64,000 nucleotides of DNA from an uncultured Muribaculaceae bacterium (lineage in GTDB: Bacteria > Bacteroidota > Bacteroidia > Bacteroidales > Muribaculaceae), in NCBI GenBank assembly GCA_910585275.1, contig CAJUCW010000004.1:62001-126000 (forward strand), given 5' to 3'. Shown piece after piece: positions 51,125 to 59,498 of this stretch. The notes beneath the pieces were generated by a model. It saw only the letters and a list, made by a program, of their open reading frames with translations, ran no database searches and was not told the DNA's origin. The number at the start of each line of letters is the position of its first letter. Position 1 is the first letter of the stretch. The translations under genes and the position numbers were made by a program.

Positions 51125-52042
51125 TTAATCCTGGTTCTTTTTTTTTGCCCTGGGATGTGCTAAGGTGTAGGCCTGTTTCATTTCGGCGAAAGAAATATGG
51201 GTGTATATCTGGGTGGTGGAGAGGGAGGCATGGCCGAGAAATTCCTTTACGGAGTCTATGTCGGCCCCTTCGTTGAGCATGGCGGTGGCAAAGGAATGGC
51301 GGAGGGCATGTGGGCTTTTTTTGCGTGCAGACGACGATGCCAGCGTTTTTTTGACGGAGCGGTATATCTGTTGGGGCGTTATCCGTTTCCCTTTCACCAT
51401 AAGTAATGGCGTGGGCGATGGAAGGTCGGCCCATAGCGAATCACGAAGTTTCTGCCATAGCTCTATTTTTTGCATGAGCTTGGCGGGGACGGGCACGACA
51501 CGTTGTTTGGCCCTTTTTCCGGTGATTTTTATTTCTCCTGCGGAAGGGCTTATGTCGCAGTCGCTGATGGCCATGAGTTCCGCCCGCCTGATGCCGAGGG
51601 TATATAACATCTCCACGATTAGGTCGTCTCTTACGAGCGTTTCGTTGTCGGGGGTCTCGGCCAAGGCCTCGTCCATCGGGGAGAGGATGCTTTCGATTTC
51701 GTCTGCGCGTACCACGTCAGGGAGACGTTTGGGCAGTTTTGGAAGTGAGAGGTCGGCGGCGGGGTTTATTGTGATTGCCCCTTTTTTGAGAAGGTGACGG
51801 AAAAAAGCTCTGAGACTTTGCGCTTTGCGCCTCAAAGTGCGGGGAGTGTTGTCGGTGCGTGCGAGGCTGGTGAGCCATGCACGGATGTCGTTGAGCGTTA
51901 CGTCGCGTGGGTCGAAGCGTTCGGGATGGAAACAGGTGAGCCAGTCGATAAACTGGAGCAGGTCGCGTTCGTAGGCTTCCACGGTGAGCGGCGAGCGATT
52001 TTGTTCGTAGCGGAGGTAAGAAACGAAATCGGAGATATACAT
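51125..52042 (-). CDS. xerC: Tyrosine recombinase XerC/XerD type
   Basis: About 305 residues from the ATG at 52042 (MYISDFVSYLRYEQNRS). N-terminal SAM-like core-binding domain, then the catalytic domain with Arg in YTLGIRRAELMAI, the HxxR box HALRHSFATAML, His in FLGHASLSTTQ and the nucleophile Tyr in IYTHIS. Resolves chromosome dimers at dif. Position between rpsU and hpf and the absence of island genes mark it as the housekeeping enzyme rather than an integrase. Confidence 0.92.
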   Translation of the reverse strand: MYISDFVSYLRYEQNRSPLTVEAYERDLLQFIDWLTCFHPERFDPRDVTLNDIRAWLTSLARTDNTPRTLRRKAQSLRAFFRHLLKKGAITINPAADLSLPKLPKRLPDVVRADEIESILSPMDEALAETPDNETLVRDDLIVEMLYTLGIRRAELMAISDCDISPSAGEIKITGKRAKQRVVPVPAKLMQKIELWQKLRDSLWADLPSPTPLLMVKGKRITPQQIYRSVKKTLASSSARKKSPHALRHSFATAMLNEGADIDSVKEFLGHASLSTTQIYTHISFAEMKQAYTLAHPRAKKKNQD

Positions 52043-52065
52043 GGCGGTGGAGGTATAAATAAAAT

Positions 52066-52096
52066 CGGCTCCGGTCGAAGAAAACGACGGGAGCCG
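52066..52096 (-). terminator. Hairpin between rpsU and xerC
   Basis: On the minus strand CGGCTCCCGTCG and CGACCGGAGCCG pair at 11 of 12 positions around a seven-base loop, then ATTTTATTT. It lies 75 bases after rpsU and 24 before the xerC start, and may limit read-through from the strong rpsU promoter into xerC. Confidence 0.7.
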
Positions 52097-52171
52097 GATA
52101 ATTGTCCGCATAGCCTTTCGGCGTGGCGCGTCAAAGTGATCTGATCGCGACGAAGTGTCGGGAAGGCGCGA

Positions 52172-52363
52172 TTACTGCTCGGCCTGACGAAGCTGCTGAA
52201 CGTAGGCAGCCTTGATCATCTTCTTGCGATTGGTGACTGAAGGCTTCTCGAATGCCTGACGGCTGCGCAGTTCTTTAACTATGCCGGTTCTTTCAAATTT
52301 ACGTTTGAATTTCTTGAGTGCTTTCTCAATGTTCTCGCCCTCTTTTACTTGTACGATAATCAT
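52172..52363 (-). CDS. rpsU: 30S ribosomal protein S21
   Basis: 63 residues, MIIVQVKEGENIEKALKKFK and a basic C-terminus, typical for S21. In Bacteroidetes S21 helps to hide the anti-Shine-Dalgarno end of 16S rRNA, which agrees with the lack of SD sequences in the window (established for the phylum, not seen here). It has a complete promoter and is the first gene of a unit with xerC and hpf. Confidence 0.95.
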   Translation of the reverse strand: MIIVQVKEGENIEKALKKFKRKFERTGIVKELRSRQAFEKPSVTNRKKMIKAAYVQQLRQAEQ

Positions 52364-52451
52364 TTGTTATGAGTTACTTTGTTGTTAATTTTTATCTGGT
52401 TAATATCACGCAAAGCCTGCGGCAACGGTGCCGACAGGGTATTTGCGGTTG

Positions 52452-52482
52452 CAAAATTAGTCAAACTTATTTGTTTGACAAA
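52452..52482 (-). promoter_or_regulatory. Promoter of rpsU
   Basis: Minus-strand TTTG (52479-52482), 19 bases, TAATTTTG (52452-52459); a full consensus match. Leader of about 80 bases. Confidence 0.75.
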
Positions 52483-52519
52483 ATTTTACACCAAATTTAT
52501 TTAAAAAATAACGATATAT

Positions 52520-53626
52520 TTAATTCCAGCCCCATCTGTTGAGGGTGGAGATGACTGTGTCGGCTTCTTCGGAGGTGAGGCAGGGAGATATGGGTAGGGA
52601 GAGTTCGGTGGCGTGGAGACGTTCGCTTATCGGGAACGATTTGGCAGACCATTCTTTGTAGCATTCTTGGCGGTGTGGAGGGATGGGGTAGTGGATGAGG
52701 GTCTGTATGTCATGCTCCGAAAGATAGTTCTGGAGTTGGTCGCGATGGTCGGTGAAGACCGGAAACACATGGAATACGTTTGAGTCCCAATCTTTGATTT
52801 CCGGAATCTTAATCGCCGGGTTTGTGATTCCTTCCATGTATTTTCGGGCTATTTCCTTGCGTCGGAAGTTGTCGTCGTCGAGATGGGGGAGTTTCGCTCT
52901 CAAGACGGCTGCCTGTATTTCGTCGAGCCTTGAGTTGATGCCTTTATATTTGAATATGTATTTTTTTTGTGAACCATAGTTGGCGAGCGCCCTGATGGTG
53001 TCGGCAAGGGTGGTGTCGTCGGTAGTGACGGCGCCGCCGTCGCCCAAGGCTCCGAGATTTTTGCCGGGATAGAAACTGTGGCCTGCTGCATCGCCGAGGC
53101 TACCTGTGCGTTTCCCATGGAATATGCATCCGTGGGCCTGCGCGTTGTCTTCGATAAGCTTCAGATTATTGCTCGCGCAGATTTCACCTATCCTGTCGGT
53201 GTAGGCACATCGGCCGTAGAGGTGAACGATCATCACGCCTTTTGTCTTCGGAGTTATGTTTTTTTCGATTTCGTCGGAAGAAATCTGGCATGTCGTTGGG
53301 TCCGGTTCGGCAAGCACAGGCACAAGTCCGTTGCGCGATATGGCCAAAATGGAGGCGATATATGTGTTGGAAGGGACGATTATTTCGTCGCCCGTATGCA
53401 TCAGACCCATCTCCATGTAGGCACGCAGAATCAAGGTCAGCGCGTCAAGCCCGTTGGCGCAGCCTACGGCATGGCGTGTGCCGATATATGCGGCATATTC
53501 CCGTTCGAACGCATTTGTTTCCTCGCCGAGAAGATACCACCCCGATTTTACGGTGCGCATGACGGCTTCTTCTATTTCAGCGCCATGGAGGTCGGTGACT
53601 TTCCGGAGGTCAAGAAATTTTATCAT
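52520..53626 (-). CDS. fdtB: DegT/DnrJ/EryC1/StrS-type sugar aminotransferase (FdtB-like)
   Basis: 368 residues. PLP enzyme with Schiff-base Lys189 in HSFYPGKNLGALGDGGAV and the pyridine-N Asp160 in LIEDNAQAHG. Close in pattern to 3-aminotransferases FdtB/QdtB that convert dTDP-3-keto-6-deoxyhexose to the 3-amino sugar. This is supported by an FdtA-type 3,4-ketoisomerase two genes upstream. Its start overlaps the acyltransferase gene by 17 bases. The exact sugar (Fuc3N or Qui3N) is not decidable. Confidence 0.85.
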   Translation of the reverse strand: MIKFLDLRKVTDLHGAEIEEAVMRTVKSGWYLLGEETNAFEREYAAYIGTRHAVGCANGLDALTLILRAYMEMGLMHTGDEIIVPSNTYIASILAISRNGLVPVLAEPDPTTCQISSDEIEKNITPKTKGVMIVHLYGRCAYTDRIGEICASNNLKLIEDNAQAHGCIFHGKRTGSLGDAAGHSFYPGKNLGALGDGGAVTTDDTTLADTIRALANYGSQKKYIFKYKGINSRLDEIQAAVLRAKLPHLDDDNFRRKEIARKYMEGITNPAIKIPEIKDWDSNVFHVFPVFTDHRDQLQNYLSEHDIQTLIHYPIPPHRQECYKEWSAKSFPISERLHATELSLPISPCLTSEEADTVISTLNRWGWN

Positions 53627-54596
53627 CTGGAGTTTGTTTTAGGTCAACCGTGTAGGTATCGTAGCAGATAGCTCTGCCGCCGAACCCTTCTTTCTGATAG
53701 AGGAGGTTCCCGTTGAGCACGGTGCCCCCTTTTTCATTGGAGGTGCCGAAGTCGAAATATTCCACATCTCGATAGACGTCGTTGATGAGGTGGTCGAAAA
53801 GGAGGTCGAGCGCACCCGATTCCTTTCCTTCGCCCGAGGCCGAGATATATTGCGTGTGGGCTACGTTGCCGCAAAGGTAAATAACGACACCTGCGAGAAC
53901 CTTATTTCCGAGCGAAGCCTGATGCAGCTTGATGTTGGAGGGAAACGACTTCGAAAGCATTGAAATCTCAGCAAGACTGTGAACAGGCATGGCACCGTAT
54001 TTCGACATTAAGTTGTCTTCAAGAATATTCCAGAATGCGGAGAACTCGTCGGTTTCGTTTAGGGTTATCCCTATATTGCGGGCTTTTCGGATTCCCGATT
54101 TTCGGATGTCTCGGAATTTTATCCGCTCGTCTTGCCGGATTGTGCATGATATCAGCCTGGCGTCAAGTGTCGCACCGATTCGGAAAAGCGCGTACAGATC
54201 TTCTTCCGCAGGGATACGGTGGTAGATATGCGGCACCGGCTTGTAAACGAGCCGTTCCGTCCCTTCTCCGAGCAGATGGCTTTTTAAAAGGGTGAACATC
54301 TGGAGCACGTCTTCCCCTGTTGCTTTCCGGTCGGTTAGCAGTCCGCCATATGTAAGCCCTCCGTGAGACGACACCGTATGCCCGTCGATGGATGCCGGGA
54401 GGAGAGCCGTCGGTTTTCCATCGCGCATAAACAGAAATGAGTGGTCGGTGAAGCGGTGGGCATGATAGTCCATGTAGTCGCGCTTGAAGAGGAAGGTGGC
54501 GTTTTTCGAACGGTCGATAAAAGCGTCCCATTCCCGTTTCAAATCAGGACGGTAGGGTATGATTTCAAAAGCAGGCATCTGGTGTGGGGCATTCAA
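53610..54596 (-). CDS. FemAB/GNAT-fold acyltransferase in the amino-sugar cassette
   Basis: 328 residues with two GNAT halves: an N-terminal half with LFKRDYMDYHAHRF and SHGGLTYGG, and a C-terminal half with GVVIYLCGNVAHTQYISASGEGKESGALDLL and YFDFGTSNEKGG. This is the FemAB/peptidoglycan-bridge style of GNAT (DUF482-like), not the hexapeptide transferase (FdtC) that normally acylates Fuc3N. It overlaps both neighbours (four and 17 bases), so it probably acts on the same sugar, for example adding an acyl or aminoacyl group; that is inference. Confidence 0.75.
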   Translation of the reverse strand: MNAPHQMPAFEIIPYRPDLKREWDAFIDRSKNATFLFKRDYMDYHAHRFTDHSFLFMRDGKPTALLPASIDGHTVSSHGGLTYGGLLTDRKATGEDVLQMFTLLKSHLLGEGTERLVYKPVPHIYHRIPAEEDLYALFRIGATLDARLISCTIRQDERIKFRDIRKSGIRKARNIGITLNETDEFSAFWNILEDNLMSKYGAMPVHSLAEISMLSKSFPSNIKLHQASLGNKVLAGVVIYLCGNVAHTQYISASGEGKESGALDLLFDHLINDVYRDVEYFDFGTSNEKGGTVLNGNLLYQKEGFGGRAICYDTYTVDLKQTPDDKIS

Positions 54597-55006
54597 GGGT
54601 TCTTTTTGGTAAAATTTTGGAAATCGTCGTATTCTCTGATGTATTCACTTTCGTCATACGGACCGGAGACCAACACGAGGCATACGGCCCCTTCCGAGAA
54701 ATTTTCGAGGATGTTCCATATTCCAGGCGGCACGAGCAAGCCTTCAGACGGTTTGTCGAGATGGTATGTGCATGAGTTTTCGCCGTCGTCGAGAATAACG
54801 GTGAAGCTGCCGCTGACAGCCACGAGCAGTTGTGTGTGGAGGCGGTGGGCATGTCCGCCGCGTCCGCGTCCGGAAGGCACGCCGAATATCCAGAATGCCC
54901 TTTCGATTGAAAAGGGAACGGCCCTTTGCTGTTCGACCACCGTGAGCGAACCACGGTGGTCGTGAAAGCAGGGTAGCGGTATAATCCCGGCAGGATTATT
55001 CTTCAT
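54593..55006 (-). CDS. fdtA: Cupin-type dTDP-6-deoxyhexose 3,4-ketoisomerase (FdtA/WxcM-like)
   Basis: 137 residues, single cupin. HDHRGSLTVVEQ and GGHAHRLHTQLLVAVSG carry the catalytic His pair of FdtA/QdtA enzymes, with PPGIWNI later. It moves the keto group from C4 to C3 of dTDP-4-keto-6-deoxyglucose, the step before FdtB. The substrate-forming genes rmlA and rmlB are not in the window. Its first 11 bases overlap the end of the gamma carbonic anhydrase-like gene. Confidence 0.88.
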   Translation of the reverse strand: MKNNPAGIIPLPCFHDHRGSLTVVEQQRAVPFSIERAFWIFGVPSGRGRGGHAHRLHTQLLVAVSGSFTVILDDGENSCTYHLDKPSEGLLVPPGIWNILENFSEGAVCLVLVSGPYDESEYIREYDDFQNFTKKNP

Positions 55007-55511
55007 ACCATTTGGAATACATAAGGTAGTTGCGGGCGATTTTCTCGTTCATCTCCTTGGCCTTGGCCGGTTCCACCATTTTTACGAATTTGGCGGGGGT
55101 GCCTGCCCAAAGTTCATGGGCTCCGATTTTTGTTTTGCTTAGCACGATAGCCCCGGCTGCCACGATGGCACCTTCGCCTACTTCTGCATCGTCCATCACT
55201 ACGGCGCCCATGCCGATAAGGGCGTAGTCGCGAATCTTCGCTCCGTGTATCACTACGTTATGTCCTATCGAAACGTCGTCGCCGATTTCTATGGTCGATT
55301 TCTGATAAAGGGTGTGGAACACGCTGCCGTCCTGTATGTTGACACGGTTGCCGATGCGGATGGAGTTGACGTCGCCGCGGAGCACGGTGGAGAACCATAC
55401 GCTGCATTCATCGCCCATTATCACGTCGCCGATAATAACGGCGTTGTCGGCAAGGAAACAATCTTTGCCGATTTCAGGGGTGAATCCCCTGACAGATTTT
55501 ATGATTGCCAT
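54996..55511 (-). CDS. Gamma carbonic anhydrase-like hexapeptide-repeat protein (YrdA type)
   Basis: 171 residues forming a left-handed beta-helix of hexapeptide repeats (NAVIIGDVIMGDECSVW and on) closed by an alpha-helix (AKAKEMNEKIARNYL). Metal-binding His residues are in VFHTLYQK and SIGHNVVIHGAKI, as in gamma-CAs. The family includes true carbonic anhydrases and acyltransferase relatives. Being in the same operon as fdtA leaves open a link to sugar acylation, but conserved histidines favour the CA family. Confidence 0.85.
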   Translation of the reverse strand: MAIIKSVRGFTPEIGKDCFLADNAVIIGDVIMGDECSVWFSTVLRGDVNSIRIGNRVNIQDGSVFHTLYQKSTIEIGDDVSIGHNVVIHGAKIRDYALIGMGAVVMDDAEVGEGAIVAAGAIVLSKTKIGAHELWAGTPAKFVKMVEPAKAKEMNEKIARNYLMYSKWYEE

Positions 55512-55529
55512 ATTTATGTCGAGTTGTTT

Positions 55530-57329
55530 TTATTTCTTTATAAGCGGTTGCGTTTTCGCCTTAAGCCATTCCGCTTCTTCCGCAGAGAGGAGCGGGGTGA
55601 GCCTATCGCGTACTTTTATGTGGTAGTCGTTGACCCATTCGATTTCAGCATCTGACATTTCCGCCGTATTGAAAAGATTGATGTCAAACGGGAAAAGCGT
55701 CATGTCCTTGAATTGCATGAAGCGTCCGAATTCGGTTGTCTTCCATGGTTCGGTCACCACAAGGTTTTCACAGCGGATGCCGTATTTCCCTTCTATATAA
55801 AGTCCCGGTTCGTTGCTTGTAATCATACCCGGGACGAGGGGCGTGGGGTTTTCGTTCAGGCGGATGCTCTGGGGCCCTTCGTGGCAGTTGATGAAGAACC
55901 CTACGCCATGCCCTGTGCCATGGTAATAGGCTTTGCCGTCGTTCCAGAGGAACTGGCGTGCAAGCACGTCGAGCTGCGCCCCACGTGTCCCTTCGGGGAA
56001 CTTGATGGAAGATAGGGCGATGTGGCCTTTCATCACGAGCGTGAAGTCATGGCGTTGTTCGTCGGTGGGGGTGCCGAGGGCTACGGTCCTTGTGATGTCG
56101 GTGGTGCCGAATACGTATTGGCCTCCCGAATCGACAAGGAGCAGGCCGTCTCCGGTGATGGCGACGTCGGTCTCTTCGGTGGCCTCGTAATGCACGATTG
56201 CACCGTGTTCGTTCCAGCCTATGATGGGTGCGAAGCTCTCGTCAACGCATGAAGGGTCGGCAAGGCGAAGGTCGCGCAGACGCTTGCCGAGTTCTACTTC
56301 CGTAAGCTTGCCGGAGGGGTAGTCCTTCTCCACCATCATGAAGAAACGTGTCAGGGCCACGCCGTCTTTCTCCATAGCGGTGGAAAGATTGGCGAGCATG
56401 GTGTCGTTTTTCACGCTTTTCAACTTGGCTATGCCCGCTCCTCCGAACACCGATGTGCATCCGATTTTGTCATAGACTCCGCGAGCTGTCTTTGCCGGGT
56501 CGATGAGCAGACGGCAATCTTTGGGTAGCGCCGCCACGAAATTGAGCACGCCGTCGTATGGCATCACTCCTATATTATATTTATCGAGGTGGCATTTCAC
56601 TTCGTCTGTTATTTTTTCTTCGTCGATGAAGAGTATTTTGCGGTCGGCGCTTATAAAAAGATATGATACGAAAATCGGGGAGAAGGAAATGTCGCCTGCG
56701 GTGCGTAGGTTGGTGGCCCATGCGATGTCGTCGAGCGATGAGAGAAGCACCGCGTTGGCGAGTTCCGTTTTGATTTCCGTCTCTATCCTTTCCATCTTGG
56801 AAGCGACCGTTTCTCCCACGATTTTTTCATCGTGGATGAAAAGTTTGTTTTTGGGACGCTCCGGGCGGTCCGGATAAATGAAATCGAACTGCGGGAAATT
56901 ATCGTTGAATTTTATGCCGTTGTCAGAGAGTTCCTGCTGCATGCGTTGCGCGTATGCGATAGAGAATGTCATGCCGTCGATGCCTACGGTCTGGCCTTCG
57001 TTCATGTTTTCCACGAGCCAGTCGATGAGGTCAACGGCTTCGGGCCCGTCTTCCTTCATCATTGAGAATCCGGTGCCTTTGAGTTGTTCGGTGGCCTGGA
57101 TGAAATATCTGGAGTCGGTCCAGCAAAGGGCTTTGTCGGCTGTGACGACGGCCGTGCCGTTTGTTCCGTTTCCGCTCCAGAATCCGGTGAGCCATTCGCG
57201 TCCTCTCCAATGGTGGGGTGGAAGTTCGGATTGGTGAGGGTCGGTGCCGGAGACCACTACGGCATCGATTCCTTGTTTTTTCATGGCTTCACGTAGCCGT
57301 GCGATATATTCAAGGTTTTTCTTTTGCAT
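55530..57329 (-). CDS. M24-family Xaa-Pro aminopeptidase (three-domain form)
   Basis: 599 residues. Two creatinase-type N-terminal domains and a C-terminal pita-bread domain with the metal ligands in LVDSGGQYVFGTTDITRT (two Asp), GTGHGVGFFINCHEG (His), TSNEPGLYIEG and GIRCENLVV (two Glu). The length is that of the long XPNPEP1-like form rather than E. coli PepP (~440). It removes an N-terminal residue before proline, in the cytosol. First gene of the five-gene unit ending with fdtB. Confidence 0.93.
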   Translation of the reverse strand: MQKKNLEYIARLREAMKKQGIDAVVVSGTDPHQSELPPHHWRGREWLTGFWSGNGTNGTAVVTADKALCWTDSRYFIQATEQLKGTGFSMMKEDGPEAVDLIDWLVENMNEGQTVGIDGMTFSIAYAQRMQQELSDNGIKFNDNFPQFDFIYPDRPERPKNKLFIHDEKIVGETVASKMERIETEIKTELANAVLLSSLDDIAWATNLRTAGDISFSPIFVSYLFISADRKILFIDEEKITDEVKCHLDKYNIGVMPYDGVLNFVAALPKDCRLLIDPAKTARGVYDKIGCTSVFGGAGIAKLKSVKNDTMLANLSTAMEKDGVALTRFFMMVEKDYPSGKLTEVELGKRLRDLRLADPSCVDESFAPIIGWNEHGAIVHYEATEETDVAITGDGLLLVDSGGQYVFGTTDITRTVALGTPTDEQRHDFTLVMKGHIALSSIKFPEGTRGAQLDVLARQFLWNDGKAYYHGTGHGVGFFINCHEGPQSIRLNENPTPLVPGMITSNEPGLYIEGKYGIRCENLVVTEPWKTTEFGRFMQFKDMTLFPFDINLFNTAEMSDAEIEWVNDYHIKVRDRLTPLLSAEEAEWLKAKTQPLIKK

Positions 57330-57540
57330 TGTCTGATGGTTTAAATGAGATTGTAAAGTTAAATAATAAAAAGTGAGTTTGCAACAATTTTGTATATTAT
57401 GGTATGGCGATAAATGCCGAAAGTTGGATGCAAGTTTTGTTTTTTTATGCTTTTGAAAGCGGAAAATGTTCTATATAATGGCTTAAAAGGGGCTTTTTTG
57501 GTGTAAAATGGCTTTGTGTGTAAGAAAAACAGTTTTAAAT

Positions 57541-57571
57541 TTTGTGGAATAAAAATTAATTTATAATTTTG
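57541..57571 (+). promoter_or_regulatory. Promoter of the candidate small RNA
   Basis: TTTG (57541-57544), 19 bases, TAATTTTG (57564-57571), a complete Bacteroidetes consensus on the plus strand, pointing into a stretch with no gene on that strand. Confidence 0.7.
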
Positions 57572-57576
57572 CAGTG

Positions 57577-57768
57577 AGATTATCCGCAAGGACTTTTCGT
57601 AAGTCCTGCGGCAGTGAAAAATGGCAAGTCAAAAAGCTTTTTAAGTAATAGTGATATAAATTGTAAGTTAGTGGTTGAGTTAGGCAACTCAAGCTTGTGA
57701 AAGTATGACAGTCTACAAAATCACAGAACGGTGGAATGTTGTGAAACAATCTGCCGTTTTTGTTTTTT
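57577..57768 (+). ncRNA. Candidate structured small RNA of about 190 bases, unassigned
   Basis: The transcript expected from the promoter at 57541 contains four hairpins. (1) CCGC-A-AGGACTT (57584-57595) pairs with AAGTCCTGCGG (57601-57611), loop TTCGT. (2) TTGAGTT (57675-57681) with AACTCAA (57686-57692), loop AGGC. (3) TGTGA (57696-57700) with TCACA (57721-57725). (4) A terminator hairpin, AACGG (57727-57731) with CCGTT (57754-57758), then a T-run to 57768. CGGCAG (57609-57614) could also pair with CTGCCG (57751-57756). A seven-codon frame (ATG at 57621) lies inside. I see no tmRNA, RNase P or SRP signature; 6S RNA remains possible by size. Confidence 0.6.
57727..57768 (+). terminator. Terminator of the candidate small RNA
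   Basis: AACGG/CCGTT outer stem with GU-containing inner pairs and TTGT/ACAA near the loop, followed by TTTTTGTTTTTT. Confidence 0.7.
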
Positions 57769-57780
57769 AGTTATAGGTTA

Positions 57781-57826
57781 ATAAAAAGCCGTCCCTGCTT
57801 TTTTTATTAACCTTGCGGGGACGGCT
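57781..57826 (-). terminator. Terminator of the GlmU-like gene
   Basis: On the minus strand AGCCGTCCCCGC pairs with GCAGGGACGGCT (11 of 12 plus a G-U), then TTTTTAT. It faces the small-RNA terminator, isolating both units. Confidence 0.88.
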
Positions 57827-57848
57827 GAGGTGGAATAGGTTCTTGTCT

Positions 57849-59063
57849 TTATCCTTTGAAAGTGGATGCTACCTGATAGACCTTTTCATATATTTTCCGG
57901 TCCGTGTCGGTGAGTTTGAGGTTGCGGCGTGACATGACGCGTTCGGCTATATCGTTGAATTTTTTCATCGGGACATTGGTGAATCCAGTAGTTGGGCTTC
58001 CCTCGCTGAAGCTTGGTACGAATACTCTCGGGAAGCCTGCGCCGTGGAGGTTGACGCCTACGCCGAGAACCGTGGCGGTATTCAGCATGCAGTTTACGCC
58101 TATCTTGGTGTGGTCGCCTATGATGGGACCGCAAAACTGTAGGTCGGTGCGCATGAATGTATGGGTATGATAGTTCCAGACGCGGATTTTGGAATAGTCG
58201 TTCTTAAGGTTGGAGGCGTTGACTCCAGCCCCGATGTTGCACCATTCTCCGACCACGGCATTGCCGAGGTATCCGTCGTGGGCTTTGTTGCTGAAACCGA
58301 ATAATACCGAATTGTCGATTTCTCCTCCCACCTTGCAATAAGGTCCGAATGTGCAGCCCCCATAGATTTTTGATCCCATCCTGATTTTTGCGTTCGCGCA
58401 GAGTGCGAGCGGTCCGCGCAGCAATGAACCTTCCATCACTTCCGCATTCTTGCCGATATATACGGGGCCTCTTGTCAGGTTGATGATGGCTCCTTCCACC
58501 CTCGCGCCTTCTTCTATGAAGAGCATCTGGCGTCCCTCCCTGTCGGTAAGCGCGCCTATCACTTTGTTTGATTCGTCGAGGGGCTGCGACTCCCTTCCGC
58601 ATGTGAGTCGGAAGAAATCTGCTTCTATTTGTGAGGGATTTTGGAGAAACACGTCGAACGCATGTCTGATAATACGGTATGAGTCTTCCGAAAGCCTTTT
58701 TGCAACCCATTCGTGTGAGAGGAGTTTGCTGTATGTGCCCCTGAAGGCGATTGCCGATTCTCCGTCGGTCAACGCTTCGCCCGTATGCAGTGCGTCTATT
58801 TCTTTTATTAATTCGAAGGAGGGCAGGAGCGACCCCGAAATGAAAAGTGCTTCTTCTTCCGGGTCGTTGACATCTCCGAATTTTTCGCGCAGATATTCGG
58901 CGGGAAGGTATCTGTAGCAGGCGGGGCGCATTGTCTCCCATTTTTCTCTTATGGTGGTGATGCCTATCCTGAAGTCTGCAACCGGACGGGTGAAACTTAA
59001 CGGGAGCAGCCGTTCATGGCCCTCCTGCGTGTCGAAAAGGTATGTGGTTATTTGATTTTCCAT
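57849..59063 (-). CDS. GlmU-like sugar nucleotidyltransferase family protein
   Basis: About 404 residues from the ATG at 59063 (MENQITTYLFDTQEGHERLLP). The N-terminal half is a divergent nucleotidyltransferase region without the GGxGTR loop of true GlmU; the C-terminal half is a left-handed beta-helix of hexapeptide repeats (VYIGKNAEVMEGSLLRGP, NSVLFGFSNKAHDGYLG, GVNASNLKNDYSKIRVW). The layout is the Bacteroidetes GlmU-family protein often labelled glucose-1-phosphate thymidylyltransferase. Because the first half lacks the classic nucleotide motif, activity is uncertain. Confidence 0.8.
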   Translation of the reverse strand: MENQITTYLFDTQEGHERLLPLSFTRPVADFRIGITTIREKWETMRPACYRYLPAEYLREKFGDVNDPEEEALFISGSLLPSFELIKEIDALHTGEALTDGESAIAFRGTYSKLLSHEWVAKRLSEDSYRIIRHAFDVFLQNPSQIEADFFRLTCGRESQPLDESNKVIGALTDREGRQMLFIEEGARVEGAIINLTRGPVYIGKNAEVMEGSLLRGPLALCANAKIRMGSKIYGGCTFGPYCKVGGEIDNSVLFGFSNKAHDGYLGNAVVGEWCNIGAGVNASNLKNDYSKIRVWNYHTHTFMRTDLQFCGPIIGDHTKIGVNCMLNTATVLGVGVNLHGAGFPRVFVPSFSEGSPTTGFTNVPMKKFNDIAERVMSRRNLKLTDTDRKIYEKVYQVASTFKG

Positions 59064-59127
59064 GATTGTATGTGGAGAGAGTGTATTGTTTTCGGTTTTG
59101 TGTTTGCTCAGAAATGTCAATAATGTG

Positions 59128-59158
59128 CAAAAGTAACACTTTTATGAATATTGTCAAA
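59128..59158 (-). promoter_or_regulatory. Promoter of the GlmU-like gene
   Basis: Minus-strand TTTG (59155-59158), 19 bases, TACTTTTG (59128-59135). The stretch 59064-59498 has no gene and holds this promoter, the rpsL promoter and its leader. Confidence 0.65.
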
Positions 59159-59325
59159 TAAAAATGGCGTTAAAAATCTCTTTCCGTGTGAGTGGGAGAT
59201 GTCTTTGCAGTTTTTTTTATCTGGTAAAAAGCGTGAGAAAACGATTCGGTTTAAGCGAGTGTTTTGCGTTCCCCGGCGTGGCGCGTGTTAAAATATCGAT
59301 ATTTACAATTTTTTTTAGCTTGATA

Positions 59326-59357
59326 TTTGTGTAATAGCTTAATTTTCATTATCTTTG
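59326..59357 (+). promoter_or_regulatory. Promoter of the str-S10 operon
   Basis: TTTG (59326-59329), 20 bases, TATCTTTG (59350-59357). Leader of about 135 bases before rpsL, long enough for regulation. Confidence 0.72.
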
Positions 59358-59498
59358 CAAAGTTTTTAGAGCAGCCTCTTCTGTGACGGTGGACTAAGCG
59401 GTTGAATTTCAGCAGTTTGGTTTGCGTGTTGGCGTATGAAGGGGTATAGGCGAAGGAAACTACAATATAAACAATATCAAATTTTTTAGAGACTAAGA

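Noticed and set aside
51125..52042. Tyrosine recombinase as an integrase of a mobile island
   Set aside because: Motifs and place between rpsU and hpf fit housekeeping XerC/D; no att-like repeats or island genes nearby.
57359..57589. 76-codon minus-strand frame between the aminopeptidase and GlmU-like genes
   Set aside because: Low-complexity Lys/Phe-rich translation of AT-rich DNA, overlapping the small-RNA promoter.
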